Below, one piece after another: positions 1 to 9,634 of a stretch of 64,000 nt of DNA (positions are counted from its first letter, which is position 1; each line of letters starts with the position of its first letter). The DNA comes from Zygnema cylindricum (lineage: Eukaryota > Streptophyta > Zygnematophyceae > Zygnematales > Zygnemataceae). The notes under the pieces were generated by a model. The model saw only the letters and a list, made by a program, of their open reading frames with translations, ran no database searches and was not told the origin of the DNA. Both the position numbers and the translations under genes were made by a program. Location of the stretch: the NCBI GenBank assembly GCA_037447655.1, contig JBBHKE010001600.1, forward strand, positions 1 to 64,000. Reading direction: 5' to 3'.

Positions 1-45
1 AATAATCTTGAAGGAGAGGAAATAAGAAAAAATAAATAGAATAAG

Positions 46-275
46 TTCGTTATCATTATTATTTTTCATTCGGAGACCTGAAACTTTCGATAGTCGAAAA
101 ATTATGAGGCCTCCCATTCGTCGGAATGAGAAAGCACCTTTGCGGGACAGTGACAAGTGTCACTATTTTTGCAATCATCCGCTATTTTTTGTCGTTATTG
201 TCACCAATTTTTGTTCTTATTGTAGCTCTGTTGGCAAAAATATGGGCCTCTGCTTGGGCATGTTTTTATTTTTTA
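46..275 (+). pseudogene. Inverted partial copy of a TRM13 exon and its flanking intron
   Basis: The stretch from about 75 to 275 is an inverted copy of 3343-3545, which holds the TRM13 exon with the KHLCG motif plus part of the next intron. Read on the plus strand it gives DLKLS.VEK, a stop (TGA), then GLPFVGM and KHLCG, followed by the splice-donor region and intron sequence. The in-frame stop and several substitutions show it is not functional. Bases 1-44 match 3278-3330 in direct orientation, so only the central part was flipped. The two copies lie about 3 kb apart, facing each other across the 3' end of the gene. Confidence 0.8.
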
Positions 276-936
276 CATGTGTGCACTTTCCGCCGCTGAC
301 TGCCATGCGCCAATTTCGGTGGGTTTCATCCCGTACATCTGAATCGGTTGGGTTCATCAATGTAGAAGTGTTGCCGGAGATTGCATAACTTCAACAGAAG
401 GGGCATCAAAAATGACTACTCTGTCTCAAATGCTTCGGAGGGCCAATGGCTTTTCTACAGATTGTTAATCAACAAGGCTTGTTCATTAGTGATGAAAAGC
501 ACGAGCGAGTTCGCAAATACAGTCTGCGCTTGTGCTGTCCCTGATACTATGGAGTTCAATGAGATACAGTTTCAACTTAAATTGCATTGCATTTGATTAT
601 GCGCAAAGACATCATTCATTACTCGTAATTTTTTTTTTTTTTTAAATATAATTTTATTCTTTATTTTTTCTTTCTGCATTTTTTGTTCGTTTTACTTATG
701 CTGATGAAATTTGAGCATGTGGATTATGAAGTGGCACCTATAGGAATGCTTGCCGACATATACACACATACAGAATATCTTGACCAGATAACAACACTAA
801 AGAAGGATTTCCAACCTTTTCCAGCTTTTCGTTCACAGAAATTGATCAATATAATACAAATTCTGGTATGCATGTGTTTAGAACACACTTTCGCCAACAA
901 CACACCACAAGACTGAAAGAACCAACTGAAATTTCA
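276..936. other. Unassigned sequence
   Basis: No recognisable gene. About 395-590 has codon-like texture in two frames (stops interrupt it) and could be a decayed coding remnant, but no family is recognisable. A run of T lies at about 630-643. Confidence 0.4.
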
Positions 937-1009
937 CTACACTGTGCATCGCTATTAGTGTCAATGCTATTTTTTAAATTTTTAACACTAATAGCGATAC
1001 ACGGTGTAG
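937..1009. mobile_element. 73-bp hairpin MITE-like element, family 1
   Basis: An almost perfect inverted repeat. The left arm starts CTACACTGTGCATCGCTATT and the right arm is its complement ending ACGGTGTAG, with only a short AT-rich centre. The same ends bound the elements at 9170-9409, 16585-16791, 30324-30531, 30700-30962 and 31015-31219. It has no coding capacity. No clear target duplication was seen. Confidence 0.75.
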
Positions 1010-1239
1010 TTTCCCAATACAAAATGCGGAACAATCTCTATACTTTTTTCTTTATGTTTGTAGCGACTACGAAGGTGCTAGGACACGGCTTCTTAGCATA
1101 AACCGGAGCATAAGAAAGTGGCATCACCAATCTGAAAGGGCTAAGGAGAAAAAAGAGTGAGAATTGACATTCTTACAACCCTTTCTATATGAATACAAAG
1201 AGCAAAAGAATAGCCTCCTCAATGCCCTACCAAAATTTT

Positions 1240-1374
1240 CTATGACTAGATTTTTGTCATTTTGTTTGACGAGATTTTCATAAATTTCTGACGAGATCTT
1301 TGTCATTTTCGCTGACGAGATTTTTGTCATTTTCTCTAACAATATTCTTTTCGTTTTCTCTGACAATATTTTTG
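1240..1374 (-). repeat. Degenerate ~30-bp tandem repeat just 3' of TRM13
   Basis: About five diverged copies of a unit containing TGACGAGATTTTTGTCATTT lie directly after the stop codon of the minus-strand gene, probably in its 3' untranslated region. Confidence 0.65.
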
Positions 1375-2697
1375 TTATTTTCTCCAAGCTAGTAGCAACT
1401 TATTTTCAGGAGAAATTTCTTTTTCTACATATTCGACCAATTGGGATTCAAGTCCCTCTTTAAAAATCCATTCTAATCTTCCTGTATCGATTAATCTTTT
1501 ACATTTAAGTCCCAAAATTTTCTTTTCGGACGCATTTAAAGCAGTGAGTGGACTAAAATTTGTACTTTTTCCTTTATAAATATCCTCCAAAACCGGTATC
1601 GGTTCTGATTTTCCCCCGTTTTTTTTCACGGATACACTCTTTACCGGGTTTTTTAACGGCAATAAATTCTCATTTTTGTCATTGGAGACACTATTTGAAT
1701 CGTCATCTTTCTCTCTCCCTTCATCAAATTCTCTCCCTTTATCAGATTCTCTCCCTTCGTCGTATTCTCTCCCTTTATCAAATTCTCTCCCTTTGTCGAA
1801 TTCTCTCCCTTTAACGAATTCTCTCCCTTCATCGAGCTCTCTCCCTCGCTTTCTCTCTTCACCTTTCCTTTCACCTTCGTTTTTGTTGTCTTTCTCATAA
1901 CTTTCTTTTTCATACGATTCATATCTTTTCTTGTCGTCCGTATCCTCGACAAAATGTTCGGAGTCTTTGGGAATCGCCCAGCTCGTAAACCACGTCAAAA
2001 TTTTAAATTCGAGGGACGAAAAACCGAGTTCTCGGAAGAATTTTTTATCTACACACTCCAAATCAATAAAAAGAAAAAATAACAATCCCAAATCAAAAAA
2101 CAAACAAAACAATATAACAATGAAAAAAAACAAAAAAAAAACGGTATCTTATCGAGAGTAGAGTGACCGGAACGATTACAAACGTTGAGCTTACGGCTTT
2201 TATGATTTTTTTTTTATATATATAAACTTAGTTATGCTTATAAAAGGCGCCTAACGAGAAGAATACTACAAAGAGGTAAACCACATTAGTTGTGGTGATG
2301 AAAATTTACCGGTTTTTTTACTTGAACATTTAAACAAGAAAGTGTTGACATAAAATTTGGGCAAATTTTTTTCAAGCGCTAAAGAATCAATAAGAATAAA
2401 AAAGAAAAAGTTTTCTGGTGGAAATTTAAACAAAAAAGTACATTAAAATAAGAAATCCGTGGTGAAAATAAAAAGCAGAAGTACCCACCCTTAAAATTAC
2501 CATTTCTTTGAGGGGGCGGGATGGGACGAAAGTAATGAGGAGGGAGAGATAGGCAGGGAGAGGGAGAGACAGGAGAGAGAAAGACAAATAGAGATGAAAA
2601 AAAGGAGAGGTAGGGATGAAAAAAGGGAGGGAGAGGGACAGGCCGAGGGAGAGGAAGAGAGAGGGACAGGGAGGGGGAGAGGGAGAAGGAGAGAGAG

Positions 2698-2736
<39 letters not shown>

Positions 2737-5700
2737 CACGAACATAGCTCCTCCAGTCACACAGGTGGTGACAACATGTCGCAATTGCCAGCCCCTTCAG
2801 AAGCTCTTTTGTCTTTTTCCCGTCTGCTGACGTGGCAGTGGTGCCAGCTGGCGGCCTCTGATTGGTCGATGGGGAAGGACTGAGACAGCACCGGAGAGAG
2901 AGATCTGGAGGGGATTTTTCAACAAAAAAAAAGGAAATCAAAAAATTTATTAAAACAAGAAAAAAGAAAAAAAGTAAAGGGAAGATGAATACATAACTAA
3001 AACAGGCGAGTGGGGTCAATGGGAATCAGCCGTATATATAAAATATCACGATGGAAAAAAAAAAAAAAAGTCAAATCAAACGAAATAGAATAAAAAATTG
3101 ATGATGATGATATAGAATGAAGGGAAGAATTGAAATGGAATGGAAGGATGGAATGGAGGAATGGAGAGGAGGAAAGAGGGGGAGAGAGTCGATCACAAAG
3201 GAAAAAAAAAAAAAAAAGTCAAATAAATTCATACATCCGTACCCACTCTGCCACAAAAGTCCAAAACCTCGCAAAAATAATCTTAAAGGAAAGGAAACAA
3301 GAAAAAATTGAAAAAATAAATAAACAAATAAATAGAAAATAAATAAAAACATGCCCAAACAGAGGCCCATATTTTTGCCAACCGCCAGCTACAACAAAGA
3401 CAAAAATTGGCGATAATAAAGACAAAAAATAACGGATAATGACAAAAATAGTGACACCTGTCGCAGCCCCGCAAAGGTGCTTTCCCATTCCGACGAATGG
3501 GAGGCCTTGAAATTTTTCGACTCCCGAAAGTTTCAGATCTCCGACTGAAAAACAACAATAATAATGAAAAAAAAACAAAAAAAAAACAATTAAAAAAAAC
3601 AAAAAAAAATGAACAAAAAAAAAAAACGGTAAAAACCGTAAAAAAAAAAATGGTCAGTACCAATCAGAAAAATGTATGTGACAATATTTGTCAAACTTTT
3701 CAAAAAATACTCAAATATGTGTCTTAAAAGCACAAACAAAAAAAACAAAAAAAAAACTTGGTTATTTATTTATTTAATTGTTTATTTGCTAATTACTAAT
3801 TTATATTATTAATTCTTTTTCTTGTGATTCAATTGTGTCAGATTTCTTCACTCCAAAAAAGACAAAAAAGTTTATATTTTTTCCGAGGGATTTTGAAGAT
3901 TTTTAAAAATTCCGGCATCAAAAAAAATAAAATAAAAAAAAAAACGAACATAAAAAAAATAAAAAATGCCATTCATTCCATAAATTGTCAGTTCCTAAGA
4001 GAATAGAAACCACCAAATCGAAGAAAGAAAAAAAGAAAAAATGGGGGTTTATTTTTTTATCCACGTTAGATATGGTGAATGGGTGGGTAGTTTTGGAAAT
4101 GCGTTCTCGAAAAGGGAAAAGGGGGGGGGGGGGAGGAGGAGAGAGAGAGGGGAGAGAAGGGCGAGGAGAAGGTCAAGGAAGATAGTGGTTGGGGAGGGGA
4201 AAGGGAGAGGGACGATACAGAGAGGCAGGGGGAGGAAGAGGGAAGATAGTGAGATGCCGGTGGAGGGAGAGAAAGAGAGAGGGAGAGAGAGAGAAAGAGA
4301 TAAAAAAATAACAAAAAAAAAAACCAACAAGAAAACAATTAGAAAAAGGAAAGAAAAAAAAACCAGAAACGAAAAAAACTTACTGTCAATTCTTATCCTT
4401 TCTAAGTTCACTTTTTCCTCCTTCCTCATGCTTCGCTCCGCCTGCAAATGTTCCGACCGTACAAGGGAAAATTAGGGTTTTTGAGGGTTTTGTAGGGTTT
4501 TCTTCAGGATTTCTAAGATATTTTACGGTTATTTTAGGATTATTTTGGGTTTTTCGGGTTTTAGGGTTTTCCAGAGGTTACGTTGGCGTTATTTTAGGGT
4601 TATTTTAGGTTTTTTGGGTTCTTTAGGGTTTTTAATGGGGAAAAAAAAATGAGGAGTGTTAAGTAAAGTTTTAAAACATATTTAGCAACATCGCCAACAA
4701 AAAAGTGTAGAGATGAAACTATCTTCACAAAAAACAAAGTAGAAATAAAGAAAAAACTTTAAAAATCAGATCTAAACGTTTTTTTCCTTTTCCTTTAAAC
4801 TGAAAATCGACCAATCTCAAACCGAAAATCTGGTTTTCAACTTGGAGTTGCAATTTTTTCCCAAAAAAAAAAAAAATCAAACAACCAACAAAAAAAATAA
4901 AAAAAAACAAATGTCTCTCATTTCCCCTTTCCTCGTTTCTCATCCATTCATTTGTTACATCTTCTCCTTACAAAAAACTCCTCAATTTATTTTCACATTT
5001 TCCGTATTTTATGCTTTCCCTGTCTGTCTCTCTACTTGTCTCTCCCTCCAGGTCCCTCTCCCCTTTCCCTCGGCCCTCCCTCTACTCTACCTCCCTATCC
5101 CCCCATTCCAACTTCCCTTTCCTTCTCCCTTCCTAAGTTCAGTCTCCCTCTCTGCTTTCCCTCTCTCCCCCCAATTTAAATCTCCCTCCAAATTCCACCC
5201 TCCCTCTCCTCCCTCCCTCCCTCCCTCCCTTCTCCCTCCCTCCCCTCCTCTCCCACTCTCTCTCTCTCCCTTGCCTTGAATTTGTAGCCTCTCCGTTCCA
5301 CCATAACAAAATTTTGTCCTTTATAACACTCCCATATCATATGAGACAAATATCCTCTCCCTGCTCCAAATTCTATGTACACCACATTTCTGGCCTCTCC
5401 TCCTATCCCTCCTCTTTCCCTTCCTCCCTTTCCTTCCCAACCTCCTCCTCCTCCTCCCACTCCTCCCTCTCCTTCTCTCATTCCTCCTCTCTCTCCTCCA
5501 CCTCCACTTCCCCCACCTCCTCCCAGTTCTCCTTCATTCCCTCCTTTTCCCTCCCTCGCTTCTACTTCTCCTCCTCCTCCACCTCCTCCTCCCACTCCTC
5601 CCACACCTCCTCTTTCACCTCCTTGTTCTCCTACATTCCCCCAAGTTTCCTCCCTCTCTTCTCCTCCTCCTCCTCCTCTACCTCCTCCTCCTCTTCTACC

Positions 5701-6374
5701 GCCTCCTCCTCCTCTACCTCCCCCTCCTCCTCTCGAATAATCTCGAGACTCAAAAGAACTTATCTCCTTATTTATTTTTTTAAAATTGGGTCCCAAAAGA
5801 CCGACAAACTCCATATTTCCAAGAATCGACGACTGCTGGACCGCATGTTTTAAGGAAAATGGAACGTCTCTGCATGGAAACGGGGGAAAAGGACGAAAAA
5901 GTTTGAAAGAAAAAAAAATATAAGGACTACAAGAATCGACGATTTTTGGACAGCGCGTTTTAAGGAAAACGGAACATCTCTAGAGGGAAACGAGGGAAAA
6001 GGACAAAAAAGTAAGAAAGAAAGAAGATAAAGGGAAAGACGGAAGGACGGAGAATATGTTTTTTTAATACTGAAATAACAAGACGTCGATTTGATAATAG
6101 GAATGGCAAAAAAAAAAGAGGAAGGGAAAAAAAAGGACGAGTGCAAAGGAGAAAATTAACAGTTTTGATTCTGTAGGTAGGAGACTAGGGAGGGAGAGGG
6201 GAGTGGGAAGCGGGAGGTTAGGAGGGAGGGACGGAGGGTATGGGAGATGGAGGAATGAGAGAGCGAGGGAGAGATATGGCCGGAAGAGGGAGAGGAAGGA
6301 GGATGGGAAGGCAGTAAGAAAGAAAGAGAATGGAGTGGAAGGAAGAGAATCCAGCGCCACAGAGAGAGAGAGAG

Positions 6375-6412
<38 letters not shown>

Positions 6413-7884
6413 AGAGAGAGAGAGAGAGAGAGAGAAGTTGAGAGAGAAAGAAGAGAGAGAAGTCGAGCAAGAGAGGAGAGAGAGAGAGAGAGGTGGGGGG
6501 GGAAGAAAAAAGGCAAAACAAGATAACAAATACCGACAAAAAACATCAAAGTCCTTCTCCTCTTACCTCCTCCTCTCTCCTCCCATCCATCTCTCACACT
6601 CTTCTGATTTTAAAATTCGAATCTCCAACGGCTCTCGACACTTCCTCTCATAAGCTCTCTCCACCTTCCTCACAATACTCCAAAACTCTCCCTCTCCTAA
6701 CCCCATAACCGCCGTCCTTTTGCTCTCCCTTCCCCTCTCTCCTTCCGCTCCCATTTCTACCTTCCCTGTCTCTCGTTCTCTCTCTCTCCCTAACAATCCT
6801 TCACCCTCTCTCGCTCCCTCTCTGCTTAACTCGCTCCCTGGCTCTCCCCCTTCCTCGCTGATAGCTTCTCCCACTCTTCCTTTTCCTCTCCTTCCCTCTC
6901 CTCTCCCTCTCTTCTCGCTCTCGCTCTCTCCCTCGTCTCCGCTACCTTCTCCTTCTCTCTCTCCCTCTCTCTCTCCCTCTCTCCCTTTTCCTCTCCTTCC
7001 CTCTCCTCTCCCTCTCTTCTCTCCCTCTCCCTCTCCCTCTCCCTCTCCCTCGTCATCGCTCCCCAGGTTGACTTGGGCCTGAAAAAAAGGCTGTTCCTGG
7101 ACCGCCAGCTGCTGCTTCGCAAAAGGACAACGAGCCACGTGGACAGACATGTCTTTTTTTACTATGGAGCTGAAAACACGGAAAAAAACAGGGGTGGAGG
7201 GAAAGGGAAAGGGAGAGAGGGGAAGGGAGAGAGGGGAAGGGAGAGAGGGGAAGGGAGAGAGGAGGGAGAGACGGGGGAGAGGGGGAAGAGAGAGAGGAAA
7301 GACGGAGAAAAGTTTTTGGAAAAAGAGAAAAGATTGTCTGAAAAGAAAGAGAGGAAACGTATTCAAATATGACAGGTTTAAAAATAACAAACACGGGAAA
7401 CAAAAAAAAAAAAAAGGAGATCAAAGGATAATTGTTTAAAAAGAAGTGAGAGACGGTTTAGTGATTCAGATAAAATGTTAAACTAGAGGTATTTTAATAT
7501 AATAAAAAACAAAAACTAAAATGATAACAAACAAAAACTATGGAAAACACTTCCAAAAACAAATATTCATGAAAATTACAATTAATGCGTGAACAACAGT
7601 TTCAGAAAAAAATATATATATACAAAAAAGAATTAAACGATTTATGGTTTCAATTTGAGAAAATGTCAGGGAAAGCTACCAAGAAAGGAAATGTACGGAC
7701 GGAAAAAAAACAAGCCTAGAAATTTCAGGGAATAAAAAATAAATAAATAAAACTTAAAATAAAAACACGTTATTTGTAAAAAAATAAAGTATTTATCTTA
7801 AAAAAATGGGGGAGACAGAATCCTCACTGAGAGGGATCGAGAGGACAGGGGACACGCTCATCATCTGCGTGATTTCCACAGTAT
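1375..7884 (-). CDS. TRM13: tRNA 2'-O-methyltransferase TRM13 homologue (5' exon not found)
   Basis: TRM13 methylates the 2'-OH of tRNA nucleotide 4 in the acceptor stem using S-adenosylmethionine. Seven minus-strand exons fit: 7884-7828 (YCGNH and VPCPLDPSH, zinc finger), 7169-6567 (VHVARCPF, second half of the CHHC finger, then an acidic/basic insertion and FWSIVRKVE), 5869-5275 (VQQSSILGN, a glycine-rich insertion, SAM motif EFGAGRGYLS, VERRGYKFK), 4441-4384 (AERSMRKEEKV..RID), 3544-3458 (GKHLCGAAT), 2904-2740 (DLSLRCC, GLAIATCCHHLCDW), 2048-1375 (LTWFTSWA, KCKRLIDTGRLEWI, ENKLLLAWRK, stop TAA). Splice phases agree at all six introns. One intron uses GC at its donor. Visible length is about 745 residues against roughly 450 in the family; the excess is low-complexity insertion. 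The first exon, which should carry the CCCH half of the zinc region, could not be located upstream of 7884. Confidence 0.88.
1712..1855 (-). repeat. 18-bp coding minisatellite in the last TRM13 exon
   Basis: About eight copies of an 18-bp unit, read on the minus strand as six-residue units of the type GREFDK / GREYDE / GRESDK. Together with flanking Lys/Glu-rich stretches they form a charged insertion between the LTWFTSWA block and the conserved C-terminal block. The frame is kept, so the expansion is tolerated in a variable linker. Confidence 0.8.
2520..2734. repeat. GA-rich microsatellite in a TRM13 intron
   Basis: Purine-rich plus-strand tract ending in a (GA)n run at about 2698-2734. On the gene strand this CT run begins directly after the GTGAGT donor of exon 2904-2740. 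Confidence 0.9.
4090..4305. repeat. GGA/GA-rich tract in a TRM13 intron
   Basis: Purine-rich simple sequence with a run of about 12 G near 4124-4135, inside the intron between the KHLCG exon and exon 4441-4384. No coding content. Confidence 0.85.
4468..4640 (+). repeat. Degenerate TTTAGGG-like repeats
   Basis: Scattered AGGGTTTT, TTTAGGGTT and TTTTAGGTT variants, resembling a decayed interstitial plant telomere repeat. It lies in the TRM13 intron immediately upstream of exon 4441-4384. Confidence 0.5.
5041..5270. repeat. CT-rich tract at the GC donor of a TRM13 intron
   Basis: TCCC/CTCT-rich on the plus strand, GA-rich on the gene strand, starting right after the atypical GCAAGG splice donor at 5274-5269. 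Confidence 0.85.
5395..5740 (-). repeat. GGA-repeat glycine-rich insertion inside TRM13 coding exon
   Basis: On the gene strand this is a GGA/GGG-rich tract that stays open for about 115 codons in the frame joining the SSILGN block to the EFGAGRGY block. It encodes mainly Gly with some Arg and Glu. Other plant homologues have a short variable linker here. It could instead be an unspliced-looking intron: a plausible AG acceptor precedes 5382, but no convincing donor is visible. Confidence 0.7.
5821..6025 (-). repeat. Tandem duplication of the 5' end of a TRM13 exon
   Basis: The segment 5821-5913 is repeated at about 5931-6023, offset 110 bp. Both copies hold an AG acceptor followed by the codons for DVPFSLK.AVQ.SSIL. 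Only the copy at 5821-5869 runs on into GNMEF and the rest of the exon; the outer copy diverges after SSIL and looks like a decoy pseudo-exon. Confidence 0.8.
6358..6500. repeat. (GA)n microsatellite in a TRM13 intron
   Basis: Long interrupted GA runs between the exon ending at 6567 and the duplicated exon start near 5980. Confidence 0.9.
6720..7060 (-). repeat. Coding GAG/GGA-rich insertion in the TRM13 zinc-finger exon
   Basis: On the gene strand this encodes a Glu/Gly/Arg/Ser-rich stretch of over 100 residues between the NLGSDDE segment and the conserved FWSIVRKVE segment. It stays open and in phase with both conserved flanks. Confidence 0.75.
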
Positions 7885-7888
7885 CTGA

Positions 7889-7891
7889 GGG

Positions 7892-7976
<85 letters not shown>
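7889..7976. repeat. (GA)~43 microsatellite acting as a 3' splice-site pyrimidine tract
   Basis: Uninterrupted GA run on the plus strand, CT on the gene strand. It ends in a C-run and CTCAG directly at the acceptor of exon 7884-7828, so the polypyrimidine tract of that splice site is itself a microsatellite. Confidence 0.9.
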
Positions 7977-7978
<2 letters not shown>

Positions 7979-8439
7979 GAAGGAGAAGAGGTGAAGAAAG
8001 GAAGACAGCAGGAGACGAAGAAGAAGAGGAGAGGAGAAGGAGAGGGAGAGGGAGCGGGAGAGGGAGAGGGAATGTGAGAGGGAGAGGGAGAGGGAGGGCG
8101 AGAGGGAGAGGGAAAGGGAGAAAAAGAGGGGGAGAGTGTGAGAGAGAGGCAGTGAGCGAGGAATGCGAAAATTGTCAAAATAGCAACACTTTAAAAAGGG
8201 TGATCTTTTGGAAAAATCATTTTCAAAAGTTCATCTAATCAACTTTCTATTTAAAGAAATGTTTCACAAAAGGAAAACTTCAAAATGACAAAAAAAGGGG
8301 TGGTCAAATTGTGAAATGAAACAAAAAAAAAAAAAACAAATTGTTTTTTACCCAAGGATACAACTTTCCATCCAATCTAGACAACTCGATAAAATATGAT
8401 ATGATTAGTTATTTTTTTTTTTTTTTTTTTTTTTAGCTT
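7977..8439. other. Purine-rich tract, then unassigned sequence and poly-T
   Basis: GGGAGA-rich to about 8160, then unremarkable AT-rich sequence and a run of about 22 T near 8413-8434. The missing TRM13 5' exon was sought here on the minus strand and not found. Confidence 0.5.
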
Positions 8440-8582
8440 CGATATGTTGACGATACGATATATTGGGGATATATCGCGATAATTTGAAACTCGATATATC
8501 GAAGCGATATATTGATTATCGGGTACCTGAAATTTGATATATATCGAATATCGGCAAACGGTCCTCGATACCCAACACTAGT
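8440..8582 (+). mobile_element. CGATATATCG-rich repeat family 2, truncated copy
   Basis: Dense CGATATATCG-type palindromes ending with ATCGGCAAACGGTCCTCGAT and ACCCAACACTA. The same right end recurs at 9165, 16044 and 33297. Confidence 0.65.
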
Positions 8583-8818
8583 GGAAGGTATACGGGCGAT
8601 GTACCACTAATTTTGTACTTATTCGGGTACGGGCGGGTACGGGTAGTCGAGAGAAATAGAGTTTCGGTTAACTTTTATTTTCGTGAAAGCGTTTCGGGTA
8701 ACGGTTAACAATTTAGGAGCGTGACATAACCCGGTCGGGCGTCAGGTACTCTAGATTTTGAAAAAAAAAAACGGTCGGTTTCGGTTATCTAAAATTTTAA
8801 CTTTTGCGACCTCTGATT
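8583..8818. other. Unassigned sequence
   Basis: Short GGGTACGGG-like repeats near 8625-8650; no gene seen. Confidence 0.4.
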
Positions 8819-9166
8819 ACTATTGTTGGGTATCGGGTAAATTCATATCGCGATAATTGCGATATTCGATATATCGAATATCGATCGAGCAGATTCCTCG
8901 ATATATCGTACCGGGACCAACATAAATTATCGATATATATAAAAAATGGAGTGTCCGTACGGCCATAATGCGAGAATCGTCAGGAAAATAGAGCGATTAC
9001 CCCAACTGGCGAGGGGGTTTGAAAAAAAATTGGAAATTTCATTTTTTTTATGGCTCGATATATCGGCAATACGATATATCGGCGATATATCGCCAATATA
9101 TCGCGATGATTTGGTTTTCGATATATATCGAATATCGGCAAAGGGTCCTCGATACCCAACACTACT
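8819..9166. mobile_element. CGATATATCG-rich repeat family 2, complete-looking copy
   Basis: Left end ATTGTTGGGTATCGG and right end TCGATACCCAACACTA are inverted repeats of each other; the interior is full of CGATATATCG palindromes. It has no credible coding frame. About 350 bp, MITE-like. Confidence 0.7.
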
Positions 9167-9169
9167 GAT

Positions 9170-9409
9170 TACAGTACAGTACACAGTGTATCGCTATTAG
9201 TGTTAATATTTTTTTTCTCCACTTAAAACATATTTTCTCCGTACACACTTGTCAGATTTTCAGTTTGAGACTGCCAATTGGAAGCTGAAAATCTTACCTT
9301 TCAATCGTAACCGTCAGATTAGCAGTCCGACAAGTGTGTACGGAGAAAAGATGTTTTAAGAGACAAAAATTACCAACACTAATAGCGATACACGGTGTAC
9401 TGTACTGTA
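9170..9409. mobile_element. 240-bp foldback MITE-like element, family 1
   Basis: Nearly the whole element is an inverted repeat. The ends TACAGTACAGTACAC.GTGTA are mirrored at 9391-9409, followed by TCGCTATTAGTGTT and, further in, TTTTCTCCGTACACACTTGT paired with ACAAGTGTGTACGGAGAAAA. It abuts the right end of the family 2 element at 9166. Confidence 0.8.
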
Positions 9410-9634
9410 CTGAAACCTTGCGTTTTTTCGCACGCGCGGCTGTACTTTTGAATAAAGGTACAAATGTACAATACCTTACGTAATGCAGCGTATCGCTGTA
9501 TCGGTCACAGAAACGATACTGTTCTGAACTGCACAAAGCAAAACCGCAGAACTCAGATGCAAATTCTTTAGGGTTATTTTAGGTTTTTTTCTCTGTCTCC
9601 CTCTCTTTGTACCTCTCTCTACATCACTCCTTCC
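9410..9634 (+). promoter_or_regulatory. Presumed promoter and 5' leader of the 9635 gene
   Basis: Intergenic sequence before the start codon, ending in a pyrimidine-rich leader (CTCTGTCTCCCTCTC) and CC-ATGG around the start. It is also the side where the missing 5' exon of the divergent TRM13 gene would be expected. No defined promoter element could be identified. Confidence 0.35.

Noticed and set aside
5375-5853. Plus-strand proline/serine-rich frames
   Set aside because: They are the complement of the glycine-rich TRM13 exon; conserved methyltransferase motifs fix the coding strand as minus.
6156-6653. Frames of alternating Arg/Glu or Leu/Ser over GA/CT repeats
   Set aside because: Microsatellite artefacts inside an intron.
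9420-9536. Minus-strand YRFCDRY...RYC segment as the missing TRM13 first exon
   Set aside because: Cysteine spacing does not fit the CCCH pattern (7 and 12 residues between Cys) and the segment looks like repeat-derived sequence, despite a possible phase-compatible donor.
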